The position numbers and the translations under genes are program-made. Below are positions 10,093-39,125 of a DNA stretch of 41,209 bases, piece by piece (position 1 is the first letter of the stretch; each line of letters starts with the position of its first letter). The DNA lies in NCBI RefSeq assembly GCF_000485595.1, contig NW_014579055.1, positions 1 through 41,209 of the forward strand, in the 5' to 3' direction. The DNA comes from Priapulus caudatus (lineage: Eukaryota; Priapulida; Priapulimorpha; Priapulimorphida; Priapulidae). A model generated the notes under the pieces. That model was not told the origin of the DNA. It saw nothing but the letters and a program-made list of their open reading frames with translations, and did not search any database.

Positions 10093-10769
10093 TAGTCGAC
10101 GTTAGATAGTGTCCCACCATGACAGGGCGTAGCTATATAGCGCGGGGGCACGCGAGCCCGAGTGCGTTATGCCTTGGCAGTGCCAACGGCTACAAACTTC
10201 CCATTATTCAACCGCACAGAACACAACCGCGGGCGTGCATTACCCCCTGCCGACTGGGCCCTGCCATGCAAGTGTGCTCGCGTGTTCTCTGCTGCATCGA
10301 GAAGAACTATACGTCATCGGCTGGTCCGCACACTCGTCATGAATTTATTTACTTACATACGTTTGGACCGCTCGCAAGCTATACTATTAATAGCAATCAT
10401 GAGCATGTCTATTACAATCTACAAAACGCATATATTGTACCACAACTACAGAGCAAGTGTATCATGAAATATACAATGATACACTAATACGATCATATGA
10501 ACGCACGGTACGAGTTAGTTGTTTCGAGCCATATTAGGACCCTTGGACGGATATATACTTCGCTTCTCGGCTTTATTCAACGATGAGAATCTTGGACGGA
10601 TTTGGGCCCCGGAAACATGTCACTGCGTTAACGCCTCGAGATTCACCAGCCTCGACGTGTACAGACTGCTATACAGCTGACAATCGAGATCAAAACACGA
10701 GACGATCCAGACGTAGCGTGGAGCAGTAAGCGTCCATCATCATTGGCAAATCACTCGTTTGTATTTGTT
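10093..10769. other. No gene recognised
   Basis: Open frames of 100-122 codons on the plus strand (10,119-10,487) have no recognisable domain, no hydrophobic or repeat pattern and no obvious start context. I regard them as chance frames. Confidence 0.5.
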
Positions 10770-10860
10770 TGTAATTGTATTGTATTGTATTGTATGTATG
10801 TGTATTGTATTGTATTGTACTTGTATTGTATGTTGTCATTGTTAAATTGTATTGTATGTA
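10770..10860. repeat. (TTGTA)n microsatellite
   Basis: Runs of TTGTA/TGTAT pentamers with interruptions. Confidence 0.9.
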
Positions 10861-11214
10861 TATGACTTTACGTAGCTTAGCTGTATGAAAGACCAGAGAA
10901 TGGCGAAATTCGTAACTGCGTCGGACCAAGGCGTTCTTAGGCAGGTTCGGTAGATTTTATGCTTTGTGCATGCGCGACGGCCATTGTTTCACACCATCTT
11001 TCCCACAGCAGAGAGCACTAAAATATTCGTTACTGGCCAACAACAATGATAAAGAATCGGTGGGTCGCTGGTACAAGTCTGCTTACCGCCCGGGTACTTT
11101 TGTTCCGAAGAGATAACGGAATTTCGCAATTCTCCTGAACACCACCTATAATGCACCGAGGTTACGTAAATTAATGTAGTCTTTAGCACACATTGTATTA
11201 CAGGAGCACAAGGT

Positions 11215-11470
11215 AAGTGCATCCTCACTAAGGCATCCAGCAGAGGCAAGTGTAATGTAAAACAGGCATCGCAATGACAGTGTACAATAGTAGGCCATCG
11301 GCAATACAGTGTAGTGTAAAACCAGGCATCGCAATATCAGCGTGTAGTGTAAAAACTAAGCATCCGCAATATCTAGTGTAGTGTAAAATAACTAGGCATG
11401 GCATACAGTGAGTGTACAACAGGGCAATCAGAAGCTCACAGTGCAGGTGTACAAGGCTATCCACAGGAAG
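11215..11470. repeat. Tandem repeat, about 35-bp unit, six to seven copies
   Basis: The core AGGCATCGCAATA followed by CAGTGTAGTGTAAAA recurs at about 11,230, 11,265, 11,297, 11,328, 11,358, 11,390 and 11,425, with many small indels. The long minus-strand frames across it repeat the peptide pattern LHYT and are not genes. Confidence 0.8.
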
Positions 11471-11689
11471 CTTATGGCCTTAACGAGCGCATCATAACAG
11501 GCATCATTACTAAATACGTGTATCACGGCAGATTGTCCCAAAAATTGAAAACGCAGACAATAAACAATTATTATATTGTTATAAATAACCGCAGGTACAT
11601 TCATTTTCACTCTGCATGTGAGCCAGCAGAGAGGTGAACACTAAATTAAAATTGACTATGCTAGAAAGCAACACTCTTAGAATTCCTCA

Positions 11690-11930
11690 TACGTTCTATC
11701 AGAACAGTGAGCATTCATGCACCACTCTAAGATCTCATATGTTCTTAATTGACAGGTAAGCGATTCATGCCAAGCCACTCTGAGATGCGCAATATGCTTT
11801 TTACAGAACAGGTGAGCGCATTCTGCACCACTCTGAAGATGGCTCATATGTTTCTTAAGAACAGTGATGCATCATGGCACACACTCTGAAGATTCTCGAT
11901 ATGTTCTTAAGGAACAGCACGATATGGCGG
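11690..11930. repeat. Tandem repeat, about 57-bp unit, four copies
   Basis: The core GAACAGGTGAGCATTCATGC, then ACCACTCTGAAGAT and CTCATATGTTCTTAA, recurs at about 11,702, 11,755, 11,808, 11,864 and, truncated, 11,916. Confidence 0.85.
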
Positions 11931-13320
11931 ATCCGCTCGCAACGATGCACAGAGATGCTCAATGTTTTGAGGAAGAGCGCAGCGGCCGCTGCAGCCACGT
12001 TGTTTTGCGTTTCCTCCAGGGCAGCAGTCGAGGCTTTAGGCGACAATTCTGGATCGCGTCACTGTTGAAGTGGAGTGATTTGGGCAAGGAGCTGACATCC
12101 TCCGCGTAGGGGTCAGGTGAACTGCTGCAATCAAATTGGCCGACAATGAGGCGATGCTGCAACATCAGCTGAACACCGGCGACATGACTATTGGCGCGAT
12201 GGACGACACGTAGAAGTTGAAAGATAGGCGATAGACAACTGGCAGCCTGTCAGGTTTCAACTAGATGTTGAGAGGTGTTATAGGTAAATACAGCTCTATT
12301 GGGTAGCTGACACCTAAGAGGTATCAACCTTGTCCACTGTCACAACATGCAAGTGTAAGATAAACTGGCCCAGCATACACGTCTGATGTAACTCTAAACG
12401 AATGTCGCACTGCAATTTTAAGCCGCGTCGATCCTGAAGCCAGCACACGCAATTCACGCAAATGTTGCTGTGTGCATGTACTAGCATACGCTATCGTGCA
12501 CGTACTTCTTACCTTATGTTGAATTTAAGAATCGGAGTGTGGCCGAATATTCGCAAGCTGCTGAATTGGCATGCAAAACTATGGCGTGCGTGGCGTGCAG
12601 GATGGCTTAAACCATTCAGAGGTTCGTCAGGCTTGCACACGTACACCATTGCTGTTTGTTATAGGTAAATAATAATAATAATAATAATAAGATGAAACAA
12701 GTAATAGTAGCATGGTAGATAGGTATAACAGGCCTGTAGATAAATATATAGCCTGTAGTTAGGCAAAACAAATATAATGTGTGGTTACGTTACATGCGGA
12801 AAAAATAGGTACGTCGGGAACCATTTTATTTTCTTGAAAAATATTTTATTTACGAAGCATGTCCTGAAGGATGTGCGTTGTGCCTTTTGAACAGGAACTG
12901 TGTCCAATTAATTTTTTATTTTTTTATATATATTTTTTTACTTTAAAGAAAATTGAACAATAAAATGTTTAGGTGGCTGGAATCATAGGATCGGTCTGGA
13001 AACGCGTAACCACACCTAAATTTTGCGTTTGGCCTTATCAAGCCTGTGAGTTAGATAAGTAGTGCTGTACCTTGGCATCCAGGCTACGAGGCACGGCGGT
13101 AACTGGCGGAACACGGCTGGCTGATCTCGCTGAATTCTGCAGACAGACCGGGCAGCAGTAACGCAATCCCTCCCTAGCTGCAAGTCCGCCGAGGCGTGAG
13201 GGCGCAGTAGCAGCCACCGATTTACCCTGCCACGACGCGACAAACTTCAGTTGTCCATCGATGTCTTCACCTCCCTGCCGCACGGAAAGCAAGCCGACTC
13301 CAGCGTCTAGTTATACTATA
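11931..13320. other. No gene recognised; short microsatellite at 12,667-12,690
   Basis: Contains an (AAT)n tract at 12,667-12,690 and T-rich sequence near 12,915-12,945. Several 60-85 codon open frames show no motif. Confidence 0.5.
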
Positions 13321-13409
13321 TATGATATACACGCAGCAACACGCACTAATATCGGAACAGGCAACGTGCGAACACGCACTTAGCACGGCACCACGACGCA
13401 CGCACCACC

Positions 13410-13479
13410 ACGCAACAAAAAACCCACACACACAACACACACACACACACACCGACACGCACACACACAAACACAACAC

Positions 13480-13522
<43 letters not shown>

Positions 13523-13632
13523 CAACACACACACACACACCAACACACACAGCACACACCACACACACAGCACCACTAAACAGCACCCACACACACACAC
13601 ACAGCACGCAGCACACACACCACACACATAAT
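13410..13632. repeat. (CA)n microsatellite
   Basis: Interrupted CA dinucleotide repeat. Histidine/threonine and cysteine/valine frames through it are artefacts. Confidence 0.97.
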
Positions 13633-14192
13633 ACCATTTACATCCTATTTTGTATGTAATCTGAACGATCAAGCACCACATAGTACGTGTGTCTGTTGTG
13701 CGGGGTAGGTAGATTAAAAGGCATACCATGACCGCCTAGGGTTCCTTGCATATTTTCAAGATCATACAATAGGTTTAAATTACGCTACATAAAGAGCTAA
13801 CACGTTACGTTTTAATGATCAGTACTCAAACATATTTTAAAAAAAGCCAGTCTTTGAAAAACCCTTAACGCGCTGTATCCCAACAAGTTGCATACAACGG
13901 ACGGTGGGTGACCACCTACTACCCAACAGCTTTTTTGCCGCATCACCTCATACTCTTACCTCTACGGCGCAGAGCTGGAGCAAATTTCTGGGGGGGGGCG
14001 CAAATTTGCACCTGAGCTCAACTGTGTATGATGAGCGACGGGGCGCCAGCTATTGAACGACCGTCCATAGTGTGTAGGGTGGGCTGCAGCGAGCGAGGCG
14101 CTTTCACAGAGACAATAAGGACCCAAAAATATGCCGCGTTAGCTCATTTACGATTATTTAGCTCAAGCTTATTTTTTAATTTGCTCCAAAAT
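13633..14192. other. No gene recognised
   Basis: No convincing gene or repeat. A run of nine G with flanking GCAAATTT direct copies occurs near 13,979-14,005. Confidence 0.5.
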
Positions 14193-14350
14193 CTAGACCC
14201 TCCCACCTACCTTGCTGTCTGCCCCCGACCCTCCCACCTACCTTGCTGTCTGCCCCCGACCCTCCCACCTACCTTGCTGTCCTTCCTCGTCTACACACAC
14301 ACTTCGTCTCAGAGAACCCCCGACCCTCTGCACCTCACCTTGCTGTCTAN
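14193..14350. repeat. 31-bp tandem repeat, three full units plus a degenerate one
   Basis: GACCCTCCCACCTACCTTGC starts units at 14,196, 14,227 and 14,258. A divergent unit (GACCCTCTGCACCTCACCTT) is at about 14,322, just before the assembly gap. Confidence 0.9.
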
Positions 14351-14374
14351 NNNNNNNNNNNNNNNNNNNNNNNN
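14350..14374. other. Assembly gap of 25 N
   Basis: Twenty-five undetermined bases. They lie between a 31-bp repeat and the long 32-bp minisatellite, so the true distance is unknown. Both sides are tandem repeats, a usual cause of an unclosed join. Confidence 1.
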
Positions 14375-16172
14375 GCACACTGTCCTCCGCCGCACGCGTG
14401 GGACGGAACACGTCCTCTCGCACGCACGGCTGAGACGAACAACGATCCCTCCGCACGACGGCTGGGACGACACACGTCCTCTCTCACGCCGACGGCGGAG
14501 ACACACTCCTCTCTCACGCACGCGGCTGGGACGACACACGGTGTCCTCGGGCGGCAGCCACCTGAAAGGCTGGGACGAACACACGTCCCTCTCGCACGAC
14601 GCCGTGGCGACGACACCCAACAGCCTCTCGCATCCGCACCTGGGTACGACACACGTCACGCTTCGCACGCACGGTGGACGACACAGTCCTCCTCTCTCGC
14701 ACGCTGGGCCGCACACCGTCCTCTCTCAGCACAGGGCGGGCGACACGTCCTCTCGACGCACGGCCTGATACGACACCACTCTCCTCTCAGCACTGGGTGG
14801 GTACGACACACGTCCCTACTCTCACGCACGGACGGGACACACACGTCCTCTCTCTCGCAGGCTGGGACGACACACGTCCTCTCTCACGCAACGGCTGGGA
14901 CGAACACGTCCTCTCGCACCACGCGGACGACACACTGTCCTTCTCACGCCAAGGCTGGGACGACACAGCCTCTCTCTCGCACGGCTGGGACGACACACTG
15001 TCCTCTCTCTCGCACTGGGCTGGGCGAACACACGACGCGCTTCTCTCGCCACGGGCTGGGACGGAGACGACAACGTACCTCCTCCTCAACACACGGCTGC
15101 GGACGACACACATCCTCTCTCACGCACGGCCTGGGACGACACACTCCTCTCTCACGCCACGGGCTGGGGACGACACACGTCCTCTCTCACCGCACGGGCT
15201 GCGACAACACCGACATCACTCTGCTCACGCACGGGGCTGGGACGTGACACATGTCCGTCTCTCGCGCACGGTGGGACAACACACGTCCTCTCTCTCCGCA
15301 CGGCTGGGACGACACACGTCGCTTCTCTGCGACGCTGGAACGAGACGGGACACACGTCCTCTTCTCAGCGCACGGCTGGGACGACACCAGTCCTCTCTCA
15401 CGCGACGGTGGGACGACACCACGTCTCTCTCTCGCCACGGCTGGGACGACACACGTCTCTCTGCTCACGCACGCGCTGGGACGAACAACGGCCTCTCTCA
15501 CGCACGGCTGCGACGACACACCGATCCTCTCTCACGCACCGTCGCTGGCGACACACGTCCTCTCTCACGCACGGCTGCAGACGGACACACGTCCTCTCTC
15601 TCGCGCACGGCTGGGGACGGACACACGTCCTCTCTCTCTCGCACGGCGCGGGGACGACACACGTCCTCTCTCTCGCCACGCTGGGACGACACACGTTCCT
15701 CTTCTCACGCACGGCTGGGACGACCACAGCGTCCTCTCTCACGCACGGGCTGGGACGCACATGTCCTCTCTCACGCCCACGGCCTGGCGCGACACACGTC
15801 CTCTCGCACGGCACGGCTGGGACGGACCACACGTCCCTTCTCTCTCGTCACGGCTGGGACGACACACGTCCTCGCTCACGCACGGCCTGGACGACACACG
15901 TCCTCTCTTCATGCCACGGCGTGGGACTGACACACGTCCTCTCTCTCGCACGGCGGCGGGACGACACACGTCCTCCTCACGCACGGCGGCGGGGACGACA
16001 CACGTGCTCTCTCACGCACGGCTGGACGACACACGTCCTCTCTCTCTCGCACGGCTGGGACGGACACACGTCCTCTCTCTCGCACGGCTGGACGACACAC
16101 GTGGCTCTCTCTCGCACGCGCTGCGACACACGTCTCCTCTCTCTCGCACGGCTTGGACGACACACGACGTCC
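14375..16172. repeat. Long 32-bp minisatellite array (about 54 units, indel-rich)
   Basis: The same unit as the array at 7,049-7,245 (starts GGGACGACACACGTCCTCTC). Here nearly every unit differs by one or two inserted or deleted bases, for example doubled C or G residues and extra C in CACGC. The left end is most degenerate and the right end ends with the same terminal variant (GGCTTGGACGACACACGACG) as the short array. The plus strand lacks stop triplets, which yields open frames up to 418 codons (14,674-15,930). These are low-complexity translations of the repeat and not a protein gene. Confidence 0.95.
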
Positions 16173-16390
16173 TCTCGCTCGTAGGCTCACGAAACACCCT
16201 TTCGTTGCGCCACCGCGCTTCTTAAAGGATCATATCGGCAAAGCGTCCGATCGTTTCCTACGCTCAGGCTTCTGACTGTCAGGGCACGCCTCAGCGTGCT
16301 AGGCCCGGTGCGTGACACCTCGCCACGTGGCTCGGAACGCCAGTTCGTGCAACTGCTAACCGTGACAGACACGAAATTTGAGGACGCACT
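16173..16390. repeat. Minisatellite-flanking segment, duplicate of 7,246-7,440
   Basis: Collinear with 7,246-7,440; differences are mainly single inserted bases. Confidence 0.85.
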
Positions 16391-16655
16391 GAAATTAAAA
16401 CAAATACACAAATAAAGTTTTTTTATGGTAGGGACACAACTCACTCACTAAGAAGAAACAACTCTTATGACGGCAATAACCAACGGAATCGACTACCAAT
16501 AGACACAAAAAGGAGCCCTTCACTTAGCAATTTAAAAAAACTGTTAAAAATTAAAATTTTAACAACATAAAATAATATATAGAGATTAGAGACATTAGAT
16601 GAACTTCTATTTTGGTTGTATTCTAAATGAATAATGTGTGTATATTGTATATAAA
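16391..16655 (+). mobile_element. 3' tail of a non-LTR (LINE-like) element, copy 2
   Basis: Duplicate of 7,441-7,700. The peptide NRLPIDTKRSPSLSNLKKLL is conserved up to the stop at about 16,567, although a lost A near 16,480 breaks the frame upstream. It belongs to the larger duplicated block and is not an independent insertion. Confidence 0.45.
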
Positions 16656-16771
16656 TATTGTGTGTCTGATGTGTGTGGTGTGGTGTGTGTCATGTTCGTG
16701 GTGTGTGTGTTGGGTGTGTGTGTGTGTGTGTGTGTGTTGTGTGTGTGTGTGTGTGGCATTGACTGTGTGTG

Positions 16772-16812
<41 letters not shown>

Positions 16813-16890
16813 TGCGTGCTGGCGTGCGTTTGCTGTGTGTGTGCTGTGTGTGGTGTTGTGTGTGAGCAGAGAGAGAGAGAGAGAGAGTTG
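16656..16890. repeat. (GT)n microsatellite ending in (GA)n
   Basis: Interrupted GT repeat followed by AGAGAGAGAGAG at 16,866-16,886. It starts where homology to copy 1 (about 7,690) ends, so expansion of this tract may mark the divergence point of the duplicates. Confidence 0.95.
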
Positions 16891-16964
16891 CGCAGCGCGT
16901 CTGCGCGCCCGGGTGTGTGCCCCCGCGCCGTGGTAATATTATTATAGCCACATGAAAAATTAGA

Positions 16965-17041
16965 TAAAAAATAATATATAGGATAGTATATATATTATAT
17001 TTATATTATATATATATATATATATATAATATATATACATA
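16965..17041. repeat. (TA)n-rich tract
   Basis: TA dinucleotide-rich sequence immediately left of a TIR element. Confidence 0.9.
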
Positions 17042-17514
17042 CAGGCCCGTAGACAGCTCTATGGGGGGAGGGGGCAGTTCGTTTTTCATATGTTGGCATT
17101 TTGCTCGGCAGAGGGCGCTGTACAGGAATTTGTACCAGACGGGGTTCTAACCGGTAACCCATAGTTGCGAAGCACGCGAATTTTTTAAAATTACCACCCC
17201 CTCATATGCGTTTTCTGCGCAGCAAGGGGGGGGTCCGGACTCCCACGGACCCCCTGTACACGCCCCCTGCTCGGCGCGAAGCGACCAGGCGAGGTGGGAG
17301 CCAAGCATCCCGAGCGGCGGGGGGGTGTTGGAAGGGGGGTGTCACTGTCACCCTCCCGCACGAATGGAGTTTCAGATTATTACACTACAATTGGAGCGAC
17401 CTGAGGTTGAATATTTCTTGCAAATTTTCAAAAAAAAAAATTTTGGCTTGGGCGGGAGGGGCTCGGGGGGGGGGGTTCGTTCGAACCCCCCGAACCCCCC
17501 CTGGCACGGGCCTG
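17042..17514. mobile_element. Non-autonomous TIR element (473 bp)
   Basis: Bounded by CAGGCCCGT at 17,042-17,050 and its inverse ACGGGCCTG at 17,506-17,514. Near the right end is the palindromic G/C-rich stretch GGGTTCGTTCGAACCCCC. There is no coding capacity. It lies between (TA)n and TATAGTATA, so a target-site duplication cannot be read. It is inserted in the second copy of the segmental duplication; the collinear place in copy 1 (about 8,200) lacks it. The class (hAT-like?) is uncertain. Confidence 0.6.
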
Positions 17515-17666
17515 TATAGTATATAATGCAGTGTATACAGACACGAAGCGTGCTGTCTTTACCATTCAGCCACACGCCTCTCGTAATATCATATGCGCGC
17601 ATACCAAGTAGCTGGTGGAGGCGAGTACATATGTACACCCCAAAAAATATATTACACGTACAAGTA

Positions 17667-19073
17667 GGGGAAGGTGGCGGCATACGGGCCCCTTAACTTG
17701 GACTCCCACATACACATGCTTACAATTATAGAGTGTCATATCGCACTTCATTAACCTCATGTTGGGCATTAGAGTTTTACAACAATAGGAGTGAGGGTCC
17801 CTTATTTTTTCTTTTTCAATTTTTCGTAAAAATTACAATATAATATCTTGCGTCTGAAAGGGCCATTCTCCCCCACGTATTGGGCAACGATGGCACACCC
17901 CCCATGGGGTAATTATGGACCCCCGTGGTCCATTTTGCCCAAAGCTCACATTTTTTGATGTGAAAATTGCATTTTAAACAGAACAAACCAAGGGGAAGTC
18001 TTTGTGTAACATGAATTTCAACTAATTTAATAAGATTTGAACTTGGAAAATTAATGATTTACATGCATCTGCATGGGCAGAATGATCTGTCGGAGCATCA
18101 ATTACAAACAGATGCTATAAAACTTTGAACTAGAAAATTTATATTTAGGCCTTACAGCAATCTGCATGGGCCAGGAAGCTTCTGTGTCAGCATCAGATTA
18201 CAACTAATTAAAGATTTAGACTAGAAAATTAATGATTTACATGCAATCTGCATGGGCAGGAAGATTGTTCAGCATCAATTACAACAGATATAAAAAATGA
18301 ACCCCTAGTAGGCCCTATTGGCTTAACCCGGCCTAAGGTACGTGTTCATAGAGCAGGTGGCTTTTCGAGTACAGTCACTGTCACCACCTCGATCCCCAAA
18401 CTTCCAGTTATTCAAGTGGCATTAGGCGAATTGAATCAATACTGTGCTTTTGACTGTGGGGGAGGGGGGGGGGTTTAAGCACAGAATCACAAATAAGATC
18501 ATTCAGTGTCTTCGTCCGTCCCAGCACCACTTGGGTATGCGGCCATTGTACGACATACAGTACACTGAATTATTGCGTCTTGTGTAGTTGGCTTTAGATC
18601 GTTATGCATCTATTATCCCGACTGGGGCATATGGACATACCGGTCCATTATGCCCATAACCAAAACTGGTTCCAGATTTGCGCCGCCTCGACACTTTTTT
18701 CATTGACAGGCCCATGTACAGAAATCTATTTGTAGGGCCGGTACTGTTCAAACTCACTGAACATGTAGCCTAGGCAATTCTATTTAAATACATGCATCAG
18801 ATTGTTTAGAAGCTATCATCACGAGTGGGAACTACCTCGACTAGAAACTAATGGAGCCTACCTTAGATCAGGAGGTGTGAACAAAATTCTCATGGCGTCT
18901 CACTGTTGTGTTGATCGGCACCTACGTCTATGTAGATTTCATGGAGTCATCAGGGCTGCTGGACTCTTATCAATTTAACAAAATCCCGATAGGCGTGCAG
19001 CAACTTCCTTATGTGTTTTTTTTTAGCGTGTTCCGTTATGCGCCTCATGGTGGCCATTATGCCCCACCTTCCC
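17667..19073. mobile_element. 1,407-bp TIR transposon with TA target duplication
   Basis: The left end GGGGAAGGTGGCGGCATACG and the inverse of the right end GGGAAGGTGGGGCATAATGG form imperfect terminal inverted repeats of about 25 bp. TA flanks both sides (17,665-17,666 and 19,074-19,075). The homologous segment at 8,318-8,340 has a single TA (8,327-8,328) at exactly this point, which is direct evidence of insertion. The interior has no transposase-like frame, so the element is non-autonomous. It holds three tandem units of about 100 bp (17,985-18,300). The TA duplication fits the Tc1/mariner or related groups, but the class is not proven. Confidence 0.85.
17985..18300. repeat. Three tandem units of about 100 bp inside the TIR transposon
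   Basis: Each unit carries GAAAATTAATGATTTACATG-like sequence, then ATCTGCATGGGC(C)AGGAAG, then AGCATCAATTACAACAGAT. Starts are near 17,995, 18,120 and 18,205. Subterminal or internal arrays like this may be transposase-binding sites. Confidence 0.75.
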
Positions 19074-19716
19074 TACGAGGACCATACATGCAGCGTTACC
19101 ATGCATATAGCACCGGCGTACGGGATCCGGAGAGTCGCGTACGGGGACAGAGTACACTGTACTGCACTGGCCGTAATTTTGGACGTTTGAAAACGCAGAT
19201 AAATATACATACAGTCTTAGAGTCTACGAGATCCGTGAACATAGATCGCTAGTCAGGACATTTACTGGGAATATTTCCCACATTCTGAGTAAAAAGAGCA
19301 TTAATGAAATTTAATGTACGATTTGATCACGTTCCGTTGCGAATAACTATGTAAATTCGGTAGTTGCGTTGTTCCGCTCCCAACTGGAGTAGCTATAGGA
19401 CACGCGTGGTGGTCGTATACACTGCTATATCTCATGAACTAATATATGCTATATTCTAATGCAGCCGTAGAGTATGATTCACATAGACTGTTCTGTGTTA
19501 TTACACGCTTGAACAACCGAACCAATGCCGTTAATGGCCGCGGATTAAATTGCAGTTAACGCTACGTCAGGTTTCGCTTTACTTCTAATTATGCACGCTT
19601 TCGCAGTTATCACGGTTAAAAACAATCGACCACAACAACACAGGACAAGATGGTGGATGATGATTCAGTTCAGCGTGACTATGGAACGCGAGAGATTCCG
19701 GCGAGAGAGAAGAACA

Positions 19717-20637
19717 AGAAAAACTGGCAAAGCATAAACTCGCAAAGCAACGTCATATAGTGAATAAATTCATTTATTGCATTGCTATGCGGCAAAGAAC
19801 AACACATATCAGAAGTAAGATATAGGGAATTTCTATTTATCTTGCGTATTATTCTCAACTTCGTTGATATATATATATTTATTATATAGTTATACTAGCG
19901 GCCTTTCTCCGGTTTCTGTTGCCCTTGCCCACTTCCTATCCGCTCCCTCCTGCGGCGATGGTATCATGGAAAAAACTTTGGCAGGTAAATGGCCGTATTT
20001 CACGCTTTTGAAATCTTTTCACCCCGCGAGGCGCAAAATGTGACGTTTACGCGCTATCAAATACGACGCGGCACGCGTCGTGCGGTGCGACCGGATACCC
20101 GCGTGTGCGCGTACGTTAGTGGTATGTTTGTGCTGTGTCGGATCGTGTGAGTGTGTGAGTGTGTGTGCTGTTGTGCTGACTGTAGAAAACGCGTATTTAT
20201 GTATTATAGCCGTACAATCATATTTTGTGCTTTGGCGGGTGAAAAAGTTAAGGTTAAAAATCAGCCATTTGCCTGAATAAAATTCACCATTCTAACGAGG
20301 TCGTAGGCGATACCATTTGGGAGACGGGGATCACTTATTTCCGAGAGAATTTAACCGGATAGGATATAGATTAAAGTACCATATAAATAGATAGACATAT
20401 CAGATATAGATAGATAGAAATAGATAGAATACCAGATATTGAATGAAAAGGTATTATTGGTATTGGTTTTTCGTGACTGTTGATTCTATATGGTACATTC
20501 CCTACTCAGTAATGGTTCCCACAAAAGTGTGAATTATTTTTTCAAAGACCTGGACCTATTTCCAATGACTTTCAATGACAAAAGGAAAAATTAAGGACTT
20601 TCAAAGGGTGTGGGGACTATGATACAGCACGTGTGCA

Positions 20638-20672
<35 letters not shown>

Positions 20673-20740
20673 AATGTATGACAGTGAGCTATTTTACAAC
20701 CGAAATGAAATTATCATAAATCGGAACGTTCAAGTTTAGC
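19717..20740. other. Spacer with two microsatellites, no gene recognised
   Basis: A (GATA)n-like tract lies at 20,385-20,430 and a (GCGT)n tract at 20,635-20,672. The 19,900-20,280 stretch is GC-richer and holds a 66-codon frame with no recognisable feature. A CpG-rich segment near 20,040-20,100 (CGACGCGGCACGCGTCG, partly palindromic) may be the end of an unidentified repeat. Confidence 0.5.
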
Positions 20741-20747
20741 AACATGT

Positions 20748-20753
20748 TTTATT
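20748..20753 (-). terminator. Candidate PGAP1 polyadenylation signal
   Basis: AATAAA on the minus strand, about 660 bases downstream of the PGAP1 stop at 21,412-21,414. It is the first canonical hexamer I saw there. Such hexamers are common in AT-rich DNA, so this is only a candidate. Confidence 0.3.
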
Positions 20754-21411
20754 TGTAAAACATTGAAGAGTTAAAATCTTATATAAAAAGTTATACATCC
20801 AGTTTCATTTAATGATTCATTCATATAATATCTACTCTGCAGTTTTGTATAAGTATAAGCATGCACCTATGTATACTAGTACGTTCACGCTGTAAACAAT
20901 CATACGCATAGCAAAATACAACTATTTTGTGCACCTGAGCAAATTACAAGAATGATCTCAATATTATTATATGGAACACACCATCACCATCTCACGTCTT
21001 AATTATGTTAATTACTATCTATATTCATTCACAGAAACCCTGTATAAACGACAGTACACAAACAGCTGCTCTGTTACACAATGTCAATCAAAGCACGCGT
21101 AAATCACATTTGGTCCCCTTTTATCAAAAACACACTGAATTGAATTGAGACATCACTACTTTATCAACCCTAACTAATATACAGTACTATACTAATACTA
21201 TCTCACAGCATTGCTGTTGGCTACAGTCTCTAAACATGACCCACACCGAATTTGAGATCAAAATATCAATCATTATATTAGATTATTGATTGAATCACTG
21301 AATTAATCACATCTCTTCAAAATCAACAACTATTTCTATCACATGTATGTGCATACGTTTTACAGTAGCTTATTAATTATCTTCGACATTAATTTTTTTT
21401 TTTTTATAGCT

Positions 21412-39125
<17,714 letters not shown>

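Larger units (their letters stand above)
17515..19716. repeat. Segmental duplication, copy 2 (occupied-site copy)
   Basis: Collinear with 8,203-8,890 once the 1,407-bp element at 17,667-19,073 is removed. Indels of one base are frequent between the copies. With 14,380-17,000 versus 7,049-7,700, the total duplicated block extends over at least 1.8 kb of copy 1. Confidence 0.85.

Noticed and set aside
13267-13729. Cysteine/valine-rich minus-strand frames resembling a secreted cysteine-rich protein
   Set aside because: They are produced by a (CA)n dinucleotide repeat; the same applies to 16,627-16,951 and 27,823-28,069.
14674-15930. 418-codon open frame (and 246-, 324- and 334-codon frames nearby)
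   Set aside because: They are translations of the 32-bp minisatellite, whose plus strand contains no stop triplet in any frame; sequence is low-complexity and drifts between frames with indels.
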